Below are positions 41,027 through 49,669 of a DNA stretch of 64,000 nucleotides, piece by piece; position 1 is the first letter of the stretch; each line of letters opens with the position of its first letter. A program made the translations under genes and the position numbers. The notes under the pieces are model-generated. The model worked only from the letters and a program-made list of their open reading frames with translations. It searched no databases and was not told where the DNA came from. Source of the stretch: Terriglobia bacterium (GTDB lineage Bacteria > Acidobacteriota > Terriglobia > Acidiferrales > UBA7541); contig JAIMAG010000013.1 in assembly GCA_023512135.1 (NCBI GenBank), positions 1 to 64,000 of the forward strand, given 5' to 3'.

Positions 41027-41974
41027 GTGCAACCCGTTCCTGCCCCGGCCTGGGAATCTCTCAAACAGAGCTATCGGAGCGGAGCGATCTCGCGTCGCGA
41101 ATTCTTCCAGAAGCTGGCATATCTGACGGGCAGCATCATCCTGGCCCACGAAATCATGCTTGCCGAGGGCTTTGCTTTTGAGTGGGAAGCATACGACTGG
41201 CCCGACCCGCAGGCTCAGACGCCGAAAGAGTCCATCGCCGCCGGCGAGCAACGGCGCCCCGCCTCGGTCGTCACCGAATGGGTGAAGTACACCAGCGAGG
41301 AGGGCGTGGAAGTCGGTGCCTACCTGGCCCGGCCGCAAGCCGGCGCTCCGTTTGCGGCCATCATCGTGATTCATGAAAACCGAGGCTTGACCGAGTTCGT
41401 GCTGGACATTGCCCAGCGCTGGGCCACCGAAGGCCTGTTGGCGCTCGCCCCGGACTTCCTCTCCCGTCTCGGCGGCACCGCCAGCTTCGATTCCATGGAG
41501 GCCGCCCGCGAAGGCATCGGCCGTCTGCAGCGCGAAGGCGTCATGGCCGACCTGCACGGAGCCGTTCGCTATCTGCAATCCCGCCCCGACGTCCGCCGCG
41601 ATAAAATCGGAGTGTCCGGCTTCTGCTGGGGCGGCGGCCAAACATACTTCTTTGCCACGGAATCGAACGCGATTGCTTTCGCCATTCCCTTCTACGGTGC
41701 GGCACCGCCGCCCGAGCGGCTGGCACAGATTGCCTGTCCCGTCTTCGCGGTCTACGCGGAAGACGATCCCCGCATCAATGCCCGTATGGAAGAAGTGGAA
41801 GCGCGGATGCGGGAATTGGGCAAGCCGTATACGCGACGTGTCTATCCGGGCACACAGCACGCTTTCATGAACTTCACGGCGCCGAACCGCTACAACGCCG
41901 AACAGGCGCGCGTGGCCTGGGCAGACGTTACGGGATTCGTCCGGCAGATCGTCGGGGCCAGCCGAGCGCAGTAG
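41027..41974 (+). CDS. Dienelactone hydrolase-family protein with a possible Tat signal
   Basis: A 315-residue alpha/beta hydrolase. The core has the DLH marks VIHENRGLTEFVLDIAQRWA, the nucleophile in VSGFCWGGGQ (Cys instead of Ser), the acid in YAEDDPRI and the His in YPGTQHAFMNF. The N-terminal 45 residues begin with a twin-arginine-like SRREFFQKL and a hydrophobic stretch, suggesting export or membrane attachment, though the hydrophobic core is unusually weak. The start is GTG 41027 with GGGAGGTG upstream. Family enzymes hydrolyse lactones or small esters; the substrate is unknown. Confidence 0.86.
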   Translation: MQPVPAPAWESLKQSYRSGAISRREFFQKLAYLTGSIILAHEIMLAEGFAFEWEAYDWPDPQAQTPKESIAAGEQRRPASVVTEWVKYTSEEGVEVGAYLARPQAGAPFAAIIVIHENRGLTEFVLDIAQRWATEGLLALAPDFLSRLGGTASFDSMEAAREGIGRLQREGVMADLHGAVRYLQSRPDVRRDKIGVSGFCWGGGQTYFFATESNAIAFAIPFYGAAPPPERLAQIACPVFAVYAEDDPRINARMEEVEARMRELGKPYTRRVYPGTQHAFMNFTAPNRYNAEQARVAWADVTGFVRQIVGASRAQ

Positions 41975-42158
41975 CCGGAACCGCGCACTCGCAGCGGCTG
42001 CGGGTCCCGCTGACTGGCCACCGCGCGACATGGGCGACGGTCCGTCGGGGCAGCCAATCGCCCCGTGTGGCCCGCGGAATTCACCCGGAGGAATCGGCAG
42101 CCAGGCGGATTGGCGTGTTTTGATTTTTTGTCAGTTCATGGCGGCGCGGAAACCGCGG

Positions 42159-42728
42159 CTACTGGCCGGAACTCTGCCCCTGCGCCGGCACTGCTTGGCC
42201 CGCGCCTTCCCCGAGGAGCTTTTCGATTTCTTCTGCCAGCCGGTTGTGATCGATCAGACCGATCACACGCCGCACGCGCCGGCCTTCGCGATCGATCAAC
42301 ACGCTGGTGGGCAGTCCGATGATCCCGTCGAACTGCTGTTCGACCGCTTCACCGCCCAGCAGAATCGGGTAGTTGATCGCCACCTGGCGTCCGTTCACCT
42401 CGAAGCGTTCGTTTTCGACATAGGGTGCGACCTCTTTCCGGCCCCCCTCGTCCATGGCCACTCCCAGCACGGTGAATCCGCGCGCGGCGTACTTCTCCTG
42501 AAACTCAATCAGCCAGGGAATCTCCACCCGGCACGGCGCGCACCACGTGGCCCAGAAATTGACGAGAACCACCTTGCCCTTGTAGGCCTCCAGGTTGATG
42601 GGGCCGCCGCGCAGATCGATCAATTCCACTTCGGCCGCTTCCCCGGAGGGATTCGCCTGCCGACTGCAGCCTGCCAGCAGCACCGCCATGAGCAGGGCAA
42701 CCAGCAACCAGGTCCCGAACGCACGCAT
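42159..42728 (-). CDS. TlpA-like thioredoxin-fold lipoprotein
   Basis: A 189-residue periplasmic thiol protein with a lipoprotein signal (LLVALLMAVLLAGC) and a thioredoxin domain carrying the WATWCAPC active site (CxxC) and the cis-Pro segment IIGLPTSVLID. Such proteins reduce disulfides in the periplasm, often apocytochrome c or metal-binding sites. It is encoded 34 bases downstream of ccdA, which supplies electrons across the membrane, so the two form an operon. The C-terminal 15 residues are Gly/Gln/Ala-rich. Confidence 0.93.
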   Translation of the reverse strand: MRAFGTWLLVALLMAVLLAGCSRQANPSGEAAEVELIDLRGGPINLEAYKGKVVLVNFWATWCAPCRVEIPWLIEFQEKYAARGFTVLGVAMDEGGRKEVAPYVENERFEVNGRQVAINYPILLGGEAVEQQFDGIIGLPTSVLIDREGRRVRRVIGLIDHNRLAEEIEKLLGEGAGQAVPAQGQSSGQ

Positions 42729-42761
42729 GGATTCGCTCTCCTTCCCGCAGACAAAATGCCT

Positions 42762-43643
42762 TCAACTGCCCGTCAAGCTTTTTTCCAGCCAGAGCACCAG
42801 GTCGTTCAAAAATGCAAACTGGCCGGCCAGCCAACCCAGCCGGTTGGTGAAAATCAGAACGCCCACAAACAGCAGCAGCACTCCGCTGCCGACCTCGACC
42901 GCGTGCAGATGGCGACGGAAGCTCTGATAGAAACGCAGGAAATGACTGATGCCCAGCGCGGTCAGCAGAAAAGGCACCGCCAGGCCCGCCGAATAAACTG
43001 CCAGCAGAAATACGCCCTGGCCGATGGTTTCCTTCGTGGCGGCCAGCGCCAGCACGCCGGCCAGAATGGGCCCGATGCACGGCGTCCAGCCGAAAGCGAA
43101 GGCAAAGCCCAGCAGAAATCCCCCCACGACGCCGGGCTGCCCGCCCACGCTGCTCAGCCGCGCTTCCCGGTTCAGCCACTGCCCCAGCAGCGGCCCGGCC
43201 AGAAAGATCGCCGCTAGCGAAAAATAGTGCGAGGCACGCATCGGAATGTGCACACCGGCGACGGCCAGCACGCCGGCCAGAACGAACACGGCTCCCAGCA
43301 GCAGCCCCGCCCGCCGCGTCAGCTTCCCCAGCACACCCACCAGATGCAAACCGAACAGAATCACGATGGCCCCCGCCACCGGTGCCAGCAGATTCTTGTT
43401 GCTCACCAGGAACTGCCCCACGGCGCTGGCCGAAGCCCCGAACGCGATGAACACCAGCGAAAATCCGAACACGAACGCCAGCGATGAAGCCAGAATCGAG
43501 CCGCGCGGGCCTTCCCCGCGCTTCAACTGTTCCACCCCGATGCCCGACAGCATGGAAACATAGCCGGGCACCAGCGGCAGCACACAGGGCGAGAGGAACG
43601 AAACCACTCCGGCGACCAGCGCTGCCACCAACGATATATCCAT
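42762..43643 (-). CDS. ccdA: CcdA-type cytochrome c biogenesis/disulfide reductase membrane protein
   Basis: A 293-residue membrane protein with 6-8 helices. Its two redox cysteines lie in FLSPCVLPLVPGYVSML near the N-terminus and FGWTPCIGPILAGV in the centre, the classic CcdA/DsbD-beta pattern. It passes electrons from cytoplasmic thioredoxin to periplasmic acceptors, here presumably the TlpA-like lipoprotein encoded just downstream. The chain is longer than minimal CcdA (about 230), with an extra C-terminal helix after residue 240. Confidence 0.92.
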   Translation of the reverse strand: MDISLVAALVAGVVSFLSPCVLPLVPGYVSMLSGIGVEQLKRGEGPRGSILASSLAFVFGFSLVFIAFGASASAVGQFLVSNKNLLAPVAGAIVILFGLHLVGVLGKLTRRAGLLLGAVFVLAGVLAVAGVHIPMRASHYFSLAAIFLAGPLLGQWLNREARLSSVGGQPGVVGGFLLGFAFAFGWTPCIGPILAGVLALAATKETIGQGVFLLAVYSAGLAVPFLLTALGISHFLRFYQSFRRHLHAVEVGSGVLLLFVGVLIFTNRLGWLAGQFAFLNDLVLWLEKSLTGS

Positions 43644-43792
43644 CCCGATTGCCTCTGCTGTTTGTTGGATGCCGAAATCGTTTACCCTGGCATCGTCGCA
43701 CCGGCTATTTTCGCATATCCGGCGTCTATGTTAGGACGCATTCCAGACCGCAGAAGATTCACCCTTCGTGCATTCGGGCCATGGCCATCCGC

Positions 43793-44656
43793 CTACCGCA
43801 CCACGCTGGTTTCTGCGTGCGTCTCCAGACCGCGCAGCTTTTCGAGCGCCGACACATCGGTCACGTCCAGGGTCATCGGCGTCAGTGTAATGTAGCCCCG
43901 CGCGAAGGCCCACACATCGGTGCCTTCCACATCGTCCTCGAGCGGGCGCCACCGCGACCAGTAATAGACCCGGCCCCGCGGACTTTCGCGCCGTTCGTAA
44001 TCCTCATGCGTCGCCAGCAAACTGAGCCGCGCCACCCGCACTCCGCGACGTTCTCCCGCCGGGACGTTCACGTTCAGAAACAACCCGGGCCGCAGCGCCT
44101 GCTTCTGCTGCAATTGCTCGACCAGCCCCGCCACAAAGGCGGCAGCAGCCGCATAGTCTTCCTGGCGGTTGCCGCGCATCGAAACCGCAATCGCCGGCAG
44201 GCCGACGATGGCGGCTTCCCGCGCCGCGCCCACGGTCCCGGAAAGATACACGGTGATACCCAGGTTTTCGCCGCGATTGATCCCGCTGACGACCAGATCA
44301 GGCCGGCGGGGCAGCAGACTCTCCACTGCCAGTCGCACGCAGGTGGCGGGCGGCGCTTCGATGGCATACCAGAGAGCGCCGTCCGGCTGCCGGTGCGAGC
44401 GGAGAAAAATCGGTTCGGCTGAGGTGGTGATGCTGTGTCCCTTGCCGCTCTGTTCCGTAGCCGGTGCCGCAACCACAATCTCCGCGCGCGACCGGAACGC
44501 CTCCACCAGGGCACGCAGCCCGGGGGCATCGTAGCCATCGTCATTCGTCAGCAGGACTAGAAACTTTCCGGAAGCCTGCGGCTGCACGCCGCCGACCACC
44601 GCCAGCAACAGCAGCACCATCATCAACACGCGATTCCTGCCTGTTCGTGCCGTCAT
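43793..44656 (-). CDS. surE: SurE-family 5'/3'-nucleotidase with a signal peptide
   Basis: A 287-residue metal-dependent nucleoside monophosphatase. The SurE core has VLLTNDDGYDAPGLRALVEA (metal-binding Asp-Asp), AAPATEQSGKGHSIT, VVSGINRGENLG (Asn ligand) and VGLPAIAVSM. Unlike E. coli SurE, which is cytosolic and begins right at the first strand, this protein has a 30-residue N-terminus with a clear signal peptide (RVLMMVLLLLAVVGGVQPQA), so it should be exported. ATG 44656 is set by GGGAGAAG upstream. The amidase gene lies upstream on the same strand. Confidence 0.92.
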   Translation of the reverse strand: MTARTGRNRVLMMVLLLLAVVGGVQPQASGKFLVLLTNDDGYDAPGLRALVEAFRSRAEIVVAAPATEQSGKGHSITTSAEPIFLRSHRQPDGALWYAIEAPPATCVRLAVESLLPRRPDLVVSGINRGENLGITVYLSGTVGAAREAAIVGLPAIAVSMRGNRQEDYAAAAAFVAGLVEQLQQKQALRPGLFLNVNVPAGERRGVRVARLSLLATHEDYERRESPRGRVYYWSRWRPLEDDVEGTDVWAFARGYITLTPMTLDVTDVSALEKLRGLETHAETSVVR

Positions 44657-44702
44657 TTTTCTTCTCCCCGTTCGCAAACCTGTGCCTGGTCCGGCGCCGC
44701 TG

Positions 44703-46142
44703 TCAGGCGTCCAGCGGCGGCCGCTGCAGGTGGAATTCCGTCGCCCGCTGATACGCGTGCGCAATCTGCAGCAGCTCGGCTTCACCCCACCAGCGGCCGA
44801 TCAGTTGCACTCCCACCGGCAACCCCTCGACAAACCCGCAGGGAATCGAAATCGCGGGACAACCCGTCAGGTTGGACGGTCGGTTGAATCGCAACAGCGC
44901 CGATCGAACCGATTCCTCCTGCCCGTCCAGGACCACCTTCTGCGTGCCCAATTGCGGTGCCACCACCGGCACGGTCGGCGCCAGCAGCGCATGAACCTGT
45001 TCCAGCACTTCGGCGAACTCTCTCTGCAATTCTCGTTGTGTCTCCCGCGCAGCCAGGTAGTCCACCGCTCGCACCTCTGCGCCCAGTTCCAGCCGCTTGC
45101 GCACCTCGGCACTGTAGGCTTCGGCCTGCGCCGGGAAGTACCCCGCCTGCTGATGAACTCGGGTCGCTTCGGCCAGCGAAATCGTCGTGCCGGCTTCGCT
45201 CGCCTCGGCCAGGCGTGGGAGGTGCACATCCACCACGTCCGCCCCGAGTCGCACAAACTGCTCGACGGCCGCCCCGAAACAACGCGCCACTTCCGCCTGC
45301 ACTTGCTCGAGAAAAAAGTTCCCGGCAATCCCCAGGCGCAGTCCCCGCAATGGCCGGCTGCGGGATGATCGGCCGCGCAATGCAGCAGAGTAATCGGGCA
45401 CCGCACACCGCACCGAAGCCGGGTCGCGACGATCCCAGCCGGCCATGGCCCGGAGCAGAATGGCGGCATCTTCCACGCTGCGTGTCAGCGGCCCAACGTG
45501 GTCCAGGCTGGGCGCCAGCGGCACGACGCCCCAGTTGCTGACACGGCCGTAGGTCGGCTTCAGACCCGTGATGCCGCACAGCGCGGCCGGAATGCGGATG
45601 GAGCCGCCCGTGTCGGTTCCCACCGCCGCAAAGGCCAGACCGGCCGCCACGGCCGCGGCCGCACCTCCGCTGGAACCTCCCGCCATGCGTTGCGCATCCC
45701 ACGGGTTGCGCGTGGAACCATAATGCGGATTTTCGGTCGTCACGCCGTAGGCGAATTCGTGCAGATTCGTTTTACCCAGCAGCACCGCACCGGCCCGCTG
45801 CAGTCGCGTAACCACGGAGGCATCTTCCCGGGGCACAAAGTCAGCAAGAAATTTGGCACCGGCCGTAGTCCGGATGCCCCGGGTGTGGATGTTGTCCTTC
45901 AGCGCCAGCGGGATGCCGTGCAGCGGTCCGCGCCAGTCTCCGCGCCGGATTTCCACCTCCGCCTTGCGAGCCTGCGTACGGGCCAGCTCGCCTGTTACGG
46001 TCAGATAGGCCTGTAGCCGCGGGTTCAGCCGCTCCAGTCGAGCCAGCACCTGCTCGACGAGCTCGACCGGCGACACTCGCCGCGACCGGATCGAACCGGA
46101 AAGCTCGGCGATGGAAAAGAAGGCCAGTTCTCGTCCCCGCAC
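44703..46142 (-). CDS. Amidase signature-family hydrolase (GatA-like)
   Basis: A 479-residue amidase. The Ser-cisSer-Lys triad is intact: Lys in IPLALKDNIHTRG, cis-Ser in MAGGSSGGAAAAVA and the nucleophile Ser in GTDTGGSIRIPAALCG. It is close to GatA in overall sequence (GLKPTYGRVSNWG), but the segment GVVPLAPSLDHVGPLTRSVED is that of metabolic amidases rather than genuine Glu-tRNA(Gln) amidotransferase subunits, which read VAFASSLDQIGP. gatB and gatC are not adjacent. A tRNA-dependent role is therefore less likely but not excluded. Confidence 0.8.
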   Translation of the reverse strand: MRGRELAFFSIAELSGSIRSRRVSPVELVEQVLARLERLNPRLQAYLTVTGELARTQARKAEVEIRRGDWRGPLHGIPLALKDNIHTRGIRTTAGAKFLADFVPREDASVVTRLQRAGAVLLGKTNLHEFAYGVTTENPHYGSTRNPWDAQRMAGGSSGGAAAAVAAGLAFAAVGTDTGGSIRIPAALCGITGLKPTYGRVSNWGVVPLAPSLDHVGPLTRSVEDAAILLRAMAGWDRRDPASVRCAVPDYSAALRGRSSRSRPLRGLRLGIAGNFFLEQVQAEVARCFGAAVEQFVRLGADVVDVHLPRLAEASEAGTTISLAEATRVHQQAGYFPAQAEAYSAEVRKRLELGAEVRAVDYLAARETQRELQREFAEVLEQVHALLAPTVPVVAPQLGTQKVVLDGQEESVRSALLRFNRPSNLTGCPAISIPCGFVEGLPVGVQLIGRWWGEAELLQIAHAYQRATEFHLQRPPLDA

Positions 46143-46190
46143 CGGAGGCTCCTGCGTTGCTTCGCCGGCATCTTTGCGGCAAACTCTTGC

Positions 46191-48455
46191 TCAGAAGATT
46201 TTCTCGCGCTGCCGCACCGTGCCGACGGTTCCCAGGTTCGCGATCAACAACGATACTCGAAACTGATTGTCGCTGCGCACCGGCCCCAGAGCCAATCGCC
46301 GGTACTCGAAGCCAATGCCGCAACAGGCGCCGTTGTAGCTCACCTGCACGACCGTATTCTGGAGAAAATCACGATTGACGTCGTAGTTGAGCCCGACCGC
46401 AAAATTGAATCCTCGCCGCGCCAGCTCGCCATAGCCCACCAGGGCACGAATCTGGTTGGAGAGCGGCTGCAGAACCGGATCCGCGCGGGTCGCAAAGTGC
46501 GCCAGCGTGAGGAACGCCTCCCCGCGGGGTCGCAGTTTGACCAGCGTTCCCAGCGCCGTCACTTTTCTCCGCGTGGTGTCGTAGTCCAGCCGGAACTGCA
46601 GGTCGTAGGCACCGCCGGGAGTAATCTTGAAATCGCTCACCAGGGGAGAAAACCGTCGCGGCTGATCGGCAAACGCAAAGGGCGTGATCGAGTACAGCGC
46701 CGCAAACACGTTGCGACGCCCGGGCACCAGCGCGCCGCCGAACGTTTCGTCCAGATAGTATTTCTGGGCCACGCGCCAGCTCAGCACCTCGGCGGTCTCT
46801 GTCCCGGAGCGGCGATACAGTCGCTGCACGATGCCGTATTCGACCTCGTTCGTATCCGTCAGCAGATCGTTTTCGTCGAAGCGCAGGAATCTTCCGAACT
46901 GGTTCACCCCGTTCACATACCGGTAGACGAGCTGGGGTTCGATCACGTGCTTCCATTTCGTGTGCACACCATCCCAGATGCGCGCCAGCGCCGGCGGACG
47001 CAGATCCACGGTGACCTCGGCCGTATTGCGTCGCACCGGCACGCCGCTCAGGCTGCCGGCGACCGCAGGGTCTTGCGAAAGGCTGTAGCGGGTCGTGCGC
47101 AGCCCGAACGTCGAGCGAACGCCCAGCCACGGGCCCCAGCGCAACGGAATCGTCACGCGCGGCGCCAGTTCGCTCCGCTGCACGGTGTCCGGCGTTTCCA
47201 GCAGCGGGTCGCTGCGATGGACGGCGTCGACGGCCGCGTGGAATCCGAAATAGATTGGCAGGCGCGGCCAGGGGGCCTGCTCGACCGAGCTGAACCGCGC
47301 GCCCGGCGCCGTGCGCAGCACCACGGCCTGCTCAGGCACCGCGCTCAGAAAATTTTTGTATCGCCGCATGGCAAAGCCCAGACTGAAGCCGCGAAAATTG
47401 TTCGTCAGGGAAGCTGTGCTGCGTACCTCGGAACGGGCCGCCTGATCGAAAGTTTCCGCGAAGACCAGACGAAAGGTGAGCGAGGAAAGCTGATTCAGGT
47501 CGGCAACGGCGCGCCAGCCGTGCGGCAGGTGTGCGTCCAGTTCGAACCGGCTCTGATGGCCGCCCTGTTTGACCCGCGTGCCGCTCATGGTCTCGAGTCC
47601 GCGGTCCTGCACGGCAAAGTAGGAAGCGTTCACGCGCACCCGCTCCCACGGCCAGAGACGCATCTCGCCCAGATGCCCGAAGCCGCGCCGGCTCATCAGC
47701 TCCGCACCCAGCGTGAGGTCGGCCCAGTCCGCCAGCGCCCAGTAGAACGATTCCCTGAGCACGAAGCCTTTCTGCGACTGGTTGCCCACGGTGGGGATCA
47801 GGAAACCGGACTGGCGCGGCCGCTCTGCAATCGGCGCGGTCGCATAGGGAAGATAGACCAGCGGAATCCGAAAAATGCGGAAGTTGGCGTGCAGCAGAAC
47901 GACTTTTTCGCCCAGCTCAATGCGGGCCTCGGGCGCAAAGAACTGCCACTGGGGACGCCGGGGCTCGCAGACCGTCAGCCAGGCATTTTTCACCACAAAG
48001 GTGCGTGCGCCGGTTCGTTCCACCTCGCGGGCCTCGAAGTACAGCGGGTGCACGCTCACCAGCAACACGGCGCTCGGCTCGCGCTGGAAGCGGATGCTGC
48101 CCCGCACCCGCTGCAGGCGGCCGCGCCCGGTTTTCAAATTGTAGTGGATGGTCTCCGCCTCGAGGTGCTGGTCCTGCTGGACAAACCGGATGTTGCCTTC
48201 GGCAGCCAGCTCGCCGGTTTCGGTATCGTACTGCAGGCGGTCGGCGTGCAGCAGCAGATCCCCGTAGCGGATTTCCACATCGCCCTCAGCGTGGTACACC
48301 GTTCCTTCCAGCCGCTGCTGGCGGGCACGCAGCTCAGCCCATTCGCCGGATGCCGGCACGCGCACCTGCGCGCAGACCGGCAGGCTCACCAGCGCCGCAA
48401 ACCAGACGAGTCCGCACAGCCTCTGCACGCAAGCAGCGCGTCGCATCCCCATCAC
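46191..48455 (-). CDS. lptD: LPS-assembly outer-membrane protein LptD
   Basis: A 754-residue protein with a signal peptide (CGLVWFAALVSLPVCAQ), an N-terminal OstA/LptA-like jellyroll (about 45-140, AEGDVEIRYGDLLLHADRLQ) and a large beta-barrel C-terminal part. LptD with LptE inserts lipopolysaccharide into the outer leaflet. The C-terminal adjacent cysteines in YNGACCGIGFEYR correspond to the disulfide pair of E. coli LptD, and a mid-chain Cys (AWLTVCEPRRP) could be one partner. Its presence shows the organism is a diderm with LPS. It lies 48 bases upstream of the amidase gene. Confidence 0.93.
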   Translation of the reverse strand: MMGMRRAACVQRLCGLVWFAALVSLPVCAQVRVPASGEWAELRARQQRLEGTVYHAEGDVEIRYGDLLLHADRLQYDTETGELAAEGNIRFVQQDQHLEAETIHYNLKTGRGRLQRVRGSIRFQREPSAVLLVSVHPLYFEAREVERTGARTFVVKNAWLTVCEPRRPQWQFFAPEARIELGEKVVLLHANFRIFRIPLVYLPYATAPIAERPRQSGFLIPTVGNQSQKGFVLRESFYWALADWADLTLGAELMSRRGFGHLGEMRLWPWERVRVNASYFAVQDRGLETMSGTRVKQGGHQSRFELDAHLPHGWRAVADLNQLSSLTFRLVFAETFDQAARSEVRSTASLTNNFRGFSLGFAMRRYKNFLSAVPEQAVVLRTAPGARFSSVEQAPWPRLPIYFGFHAAVDAVHRSDPLLETPDTVQRSELAPRVTIPLRWGPWLGVRSTFGLRTTRYSLSQDPAVAGSLSGVPVRRNTAEVTVDLRPPALARIWDGVHTKWKHVIEPQLVYRYVNGVNQFGRFLRFDENDLLTDTNEVEYGIVQRLYRRSGTETAEVLSWRVAQKYYLDETFGGALVPGRRNVFAALYSITPFAFADQPRRFSPLVSDFKITPGGAYDLQFRLDYDTTRRKVTALGTLVKLRPRGEAFLTLAHFATRADPVLQPLSNQIRALVGYGELARRGFNFAVGLNYDVNRDFLQNTVVQVSYNGACCGIGFEYRRLALGPVRSDNQFRVSLLIANLGTVGTVRQREKIF

Positions 48456-48619
48456 CGCATCGTTCGAGAGAAAAAGTGAAACCAGGTTAGCCTAGCATGC
48501 AGGCTCAGGCGGCGAAAGGCCGCCGCACAGAAATTCCGTCGCCCCGCGTGGCCCCGTTTTCGTCGGGGTATCTGATTCGCGACACGGCCGGTCAACCCTA
48601 CCCCGCCGGCGCGCAAAGT

Positions 48620-48649
48620 TGCTAGCATCGGAAGGTCCCGTCGGGACAT
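48620..48649 (+). promoter_or_regulatory. Extended -10 promoter and leader hairpin of the RDD gene
   Basis: TGC followed by TAGCAT (48623-48628) predicts a start near 48635. The first transcribed bases form a small inverted repeat, GTCCCG-T-CGGGAC (48637-48649). This position rules out the TTG at 48619 as the start of the downstream gene. Confidence 0.45.
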
Positions 48650-48669
48650 CCGTAGCGCAAAAACGACTC

Positions 48670-49506
48670 GTGTACCAGATCTGTCCAAATTGCAAAGTTT
48701 TCAACAGCGAGCAGGCCACGGAGTGCTACGCCTGCCGCACCCCGCTTGCTGCCGCCGAACCGGAGGCCGAACCGGTGGCCGTGGCTTCCACGGCTTCCAA
48801 CTGGCGCGAGGAGGTGGCCCGGCGCCTGGCAGCGTACCGCAGCCGCCGCCGGGGTCTTCGTCCGGAGGCCGGACAGACCCCCCTGCTCTTTGCCACGGAG
48901 CAGCTCCTGCAGACACCTTCTCCTGCCGAAACTGCGGCGCGTCCGACTGTAAAAGCGAAAGCGCGCGAAGAAAACTCCGTCGGCATTACCATCGAAGTGG
49001 TGCAACCCCGGCTTGATTTTCTGGTCGCGGAAGAATCCTTGCGCCACCCCGACCGTGCCGCAGCTCCCGTGGTCGAACTATCCCAGCGCTGCTGGGCAGG
49101 ATTGCTCGATGCGTTTTTCATTTTGCTGGGCTTCGCCGGTTTCCTGCTGATCTTTCGCCTCGTCGGGGGAGAAACTCCGCTGGGCAAGCTGCCGGTGGCC
49201 ATCTATGCCGGCGCGCTGTTCCTCCTCTATCTGCTGTATTTCAGCCTGTTCACGTTCTTTGCCGGCGCCACACCGGGCATGCATTTGCGCAGGTTGCGGG
49301 TGGTGGACTTTTCGGGCCAAGCGCCGACAGATCGCCAGCTGCTGTGGCGCTGTTTCGGCTATGCGGTCTCGGGGCTGACGCTGTGGCTGGGGTTTCTCTG
49401 GGCCCTGTGGGATGAAGACCAGCTCACCTGGCAGGATCGCATCTCGCAGACGTACCTGACGGCTGCCGAACCCGTGGCCGCCGACGAGCTCCACACAGCC
49501 GTGTGA
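48670..49506 (+). CDS. Zinc-ribbon RDD-family membrane protein
   Basis: A 278-residue protein. The N-terminus is a zinc ribbon with two CxxC pairs (YQICPNCKVFN, then ECYACRTPL), followed by a variable, charged linker to residue 135, and an RDD domain with three membrane helices (WAGLLDAFFILLGFAGFLLI; AIYAGALFLLYLLYFSLFTF; GYAVSGLTLWLGFLWALW) and the family Arg-Asp positions (RCWAGLLDAF; TWQDRISQT). RDD proteins may transport ions or organise membranes. The start is GTG 48670, fixed by the promoter position, although no ribosome site is seen. A monocistronic unit. Confidence 0.82.
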   Translation: MYQICPNCKVFNSEQATECYACRTPLAAAEPEAEPVAVASTASNWREEVARRLAAYRSRRRGLRPEAGQTPLLFATEQLLQTPSPAETAARPTVKAKAREENSVGITIEVVQPRLDFLVAEESLRHPDRAAAPVVELSQRCWAGLLDAFFILLGFAGFLLIFRLVGGETPLGKLPVAIYAGALFLLYLLYFSLFTFFAGATPGMHLRRLRVVDFSGQAPTDRQLLWRCFGYAVSGLTLWLGFLWALWDEDQLTWQDRISQTYLTAAEPVAADELHTAV

Positions 49507-49632
49507 AGCACCGTGCAGGCTTCGGCCGCACCGGACGATTCTCGCAACCTGACCGTGTCAACATGCATCGTAGGGGAGCAGCCTGCGCGAGCAGCAGACG
49601 CGGAAAAGCTCCTGCGAGCAGTCGTGCAGGGA

Positions 49633-49641
49633 TGTTATAAT
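49633..49641 (+). promoter_or_regulatory. Extended -10 promoter of the S41-like gene
   Basis: TGT followed by a consensus TATAAT (49636-49641); the start is near 49648. The ATG at 49640 lies inside the -10 box and cannot be the start codon. Confidence 0.65.
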
Positions 49642-49669
49642 GCCGAGGCAAGTCAGTGAGGCGAAACCG

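Noticed and set aside
44703-46142. Assignment as GatA of the tRNA amidotransferase
   Set aside because: The post-nucleophile segment reads GVVPLAPSLDHVGP rather than the GatA-type VAFASSLDQIGP, and gatB/gatC are not adjacent; kept as a general amidase.
46497-48479. 660-residue frame opposite lptD
   Set aside because: Shadow of LptD with no signal peptide, promoter or recognisable domain.
49640-49669. ATG 49640 as start of the S41-like protein
   Set aside because: It overlaps a consensus TATAAT -10 box; the next ATG has a proper ribosome site.
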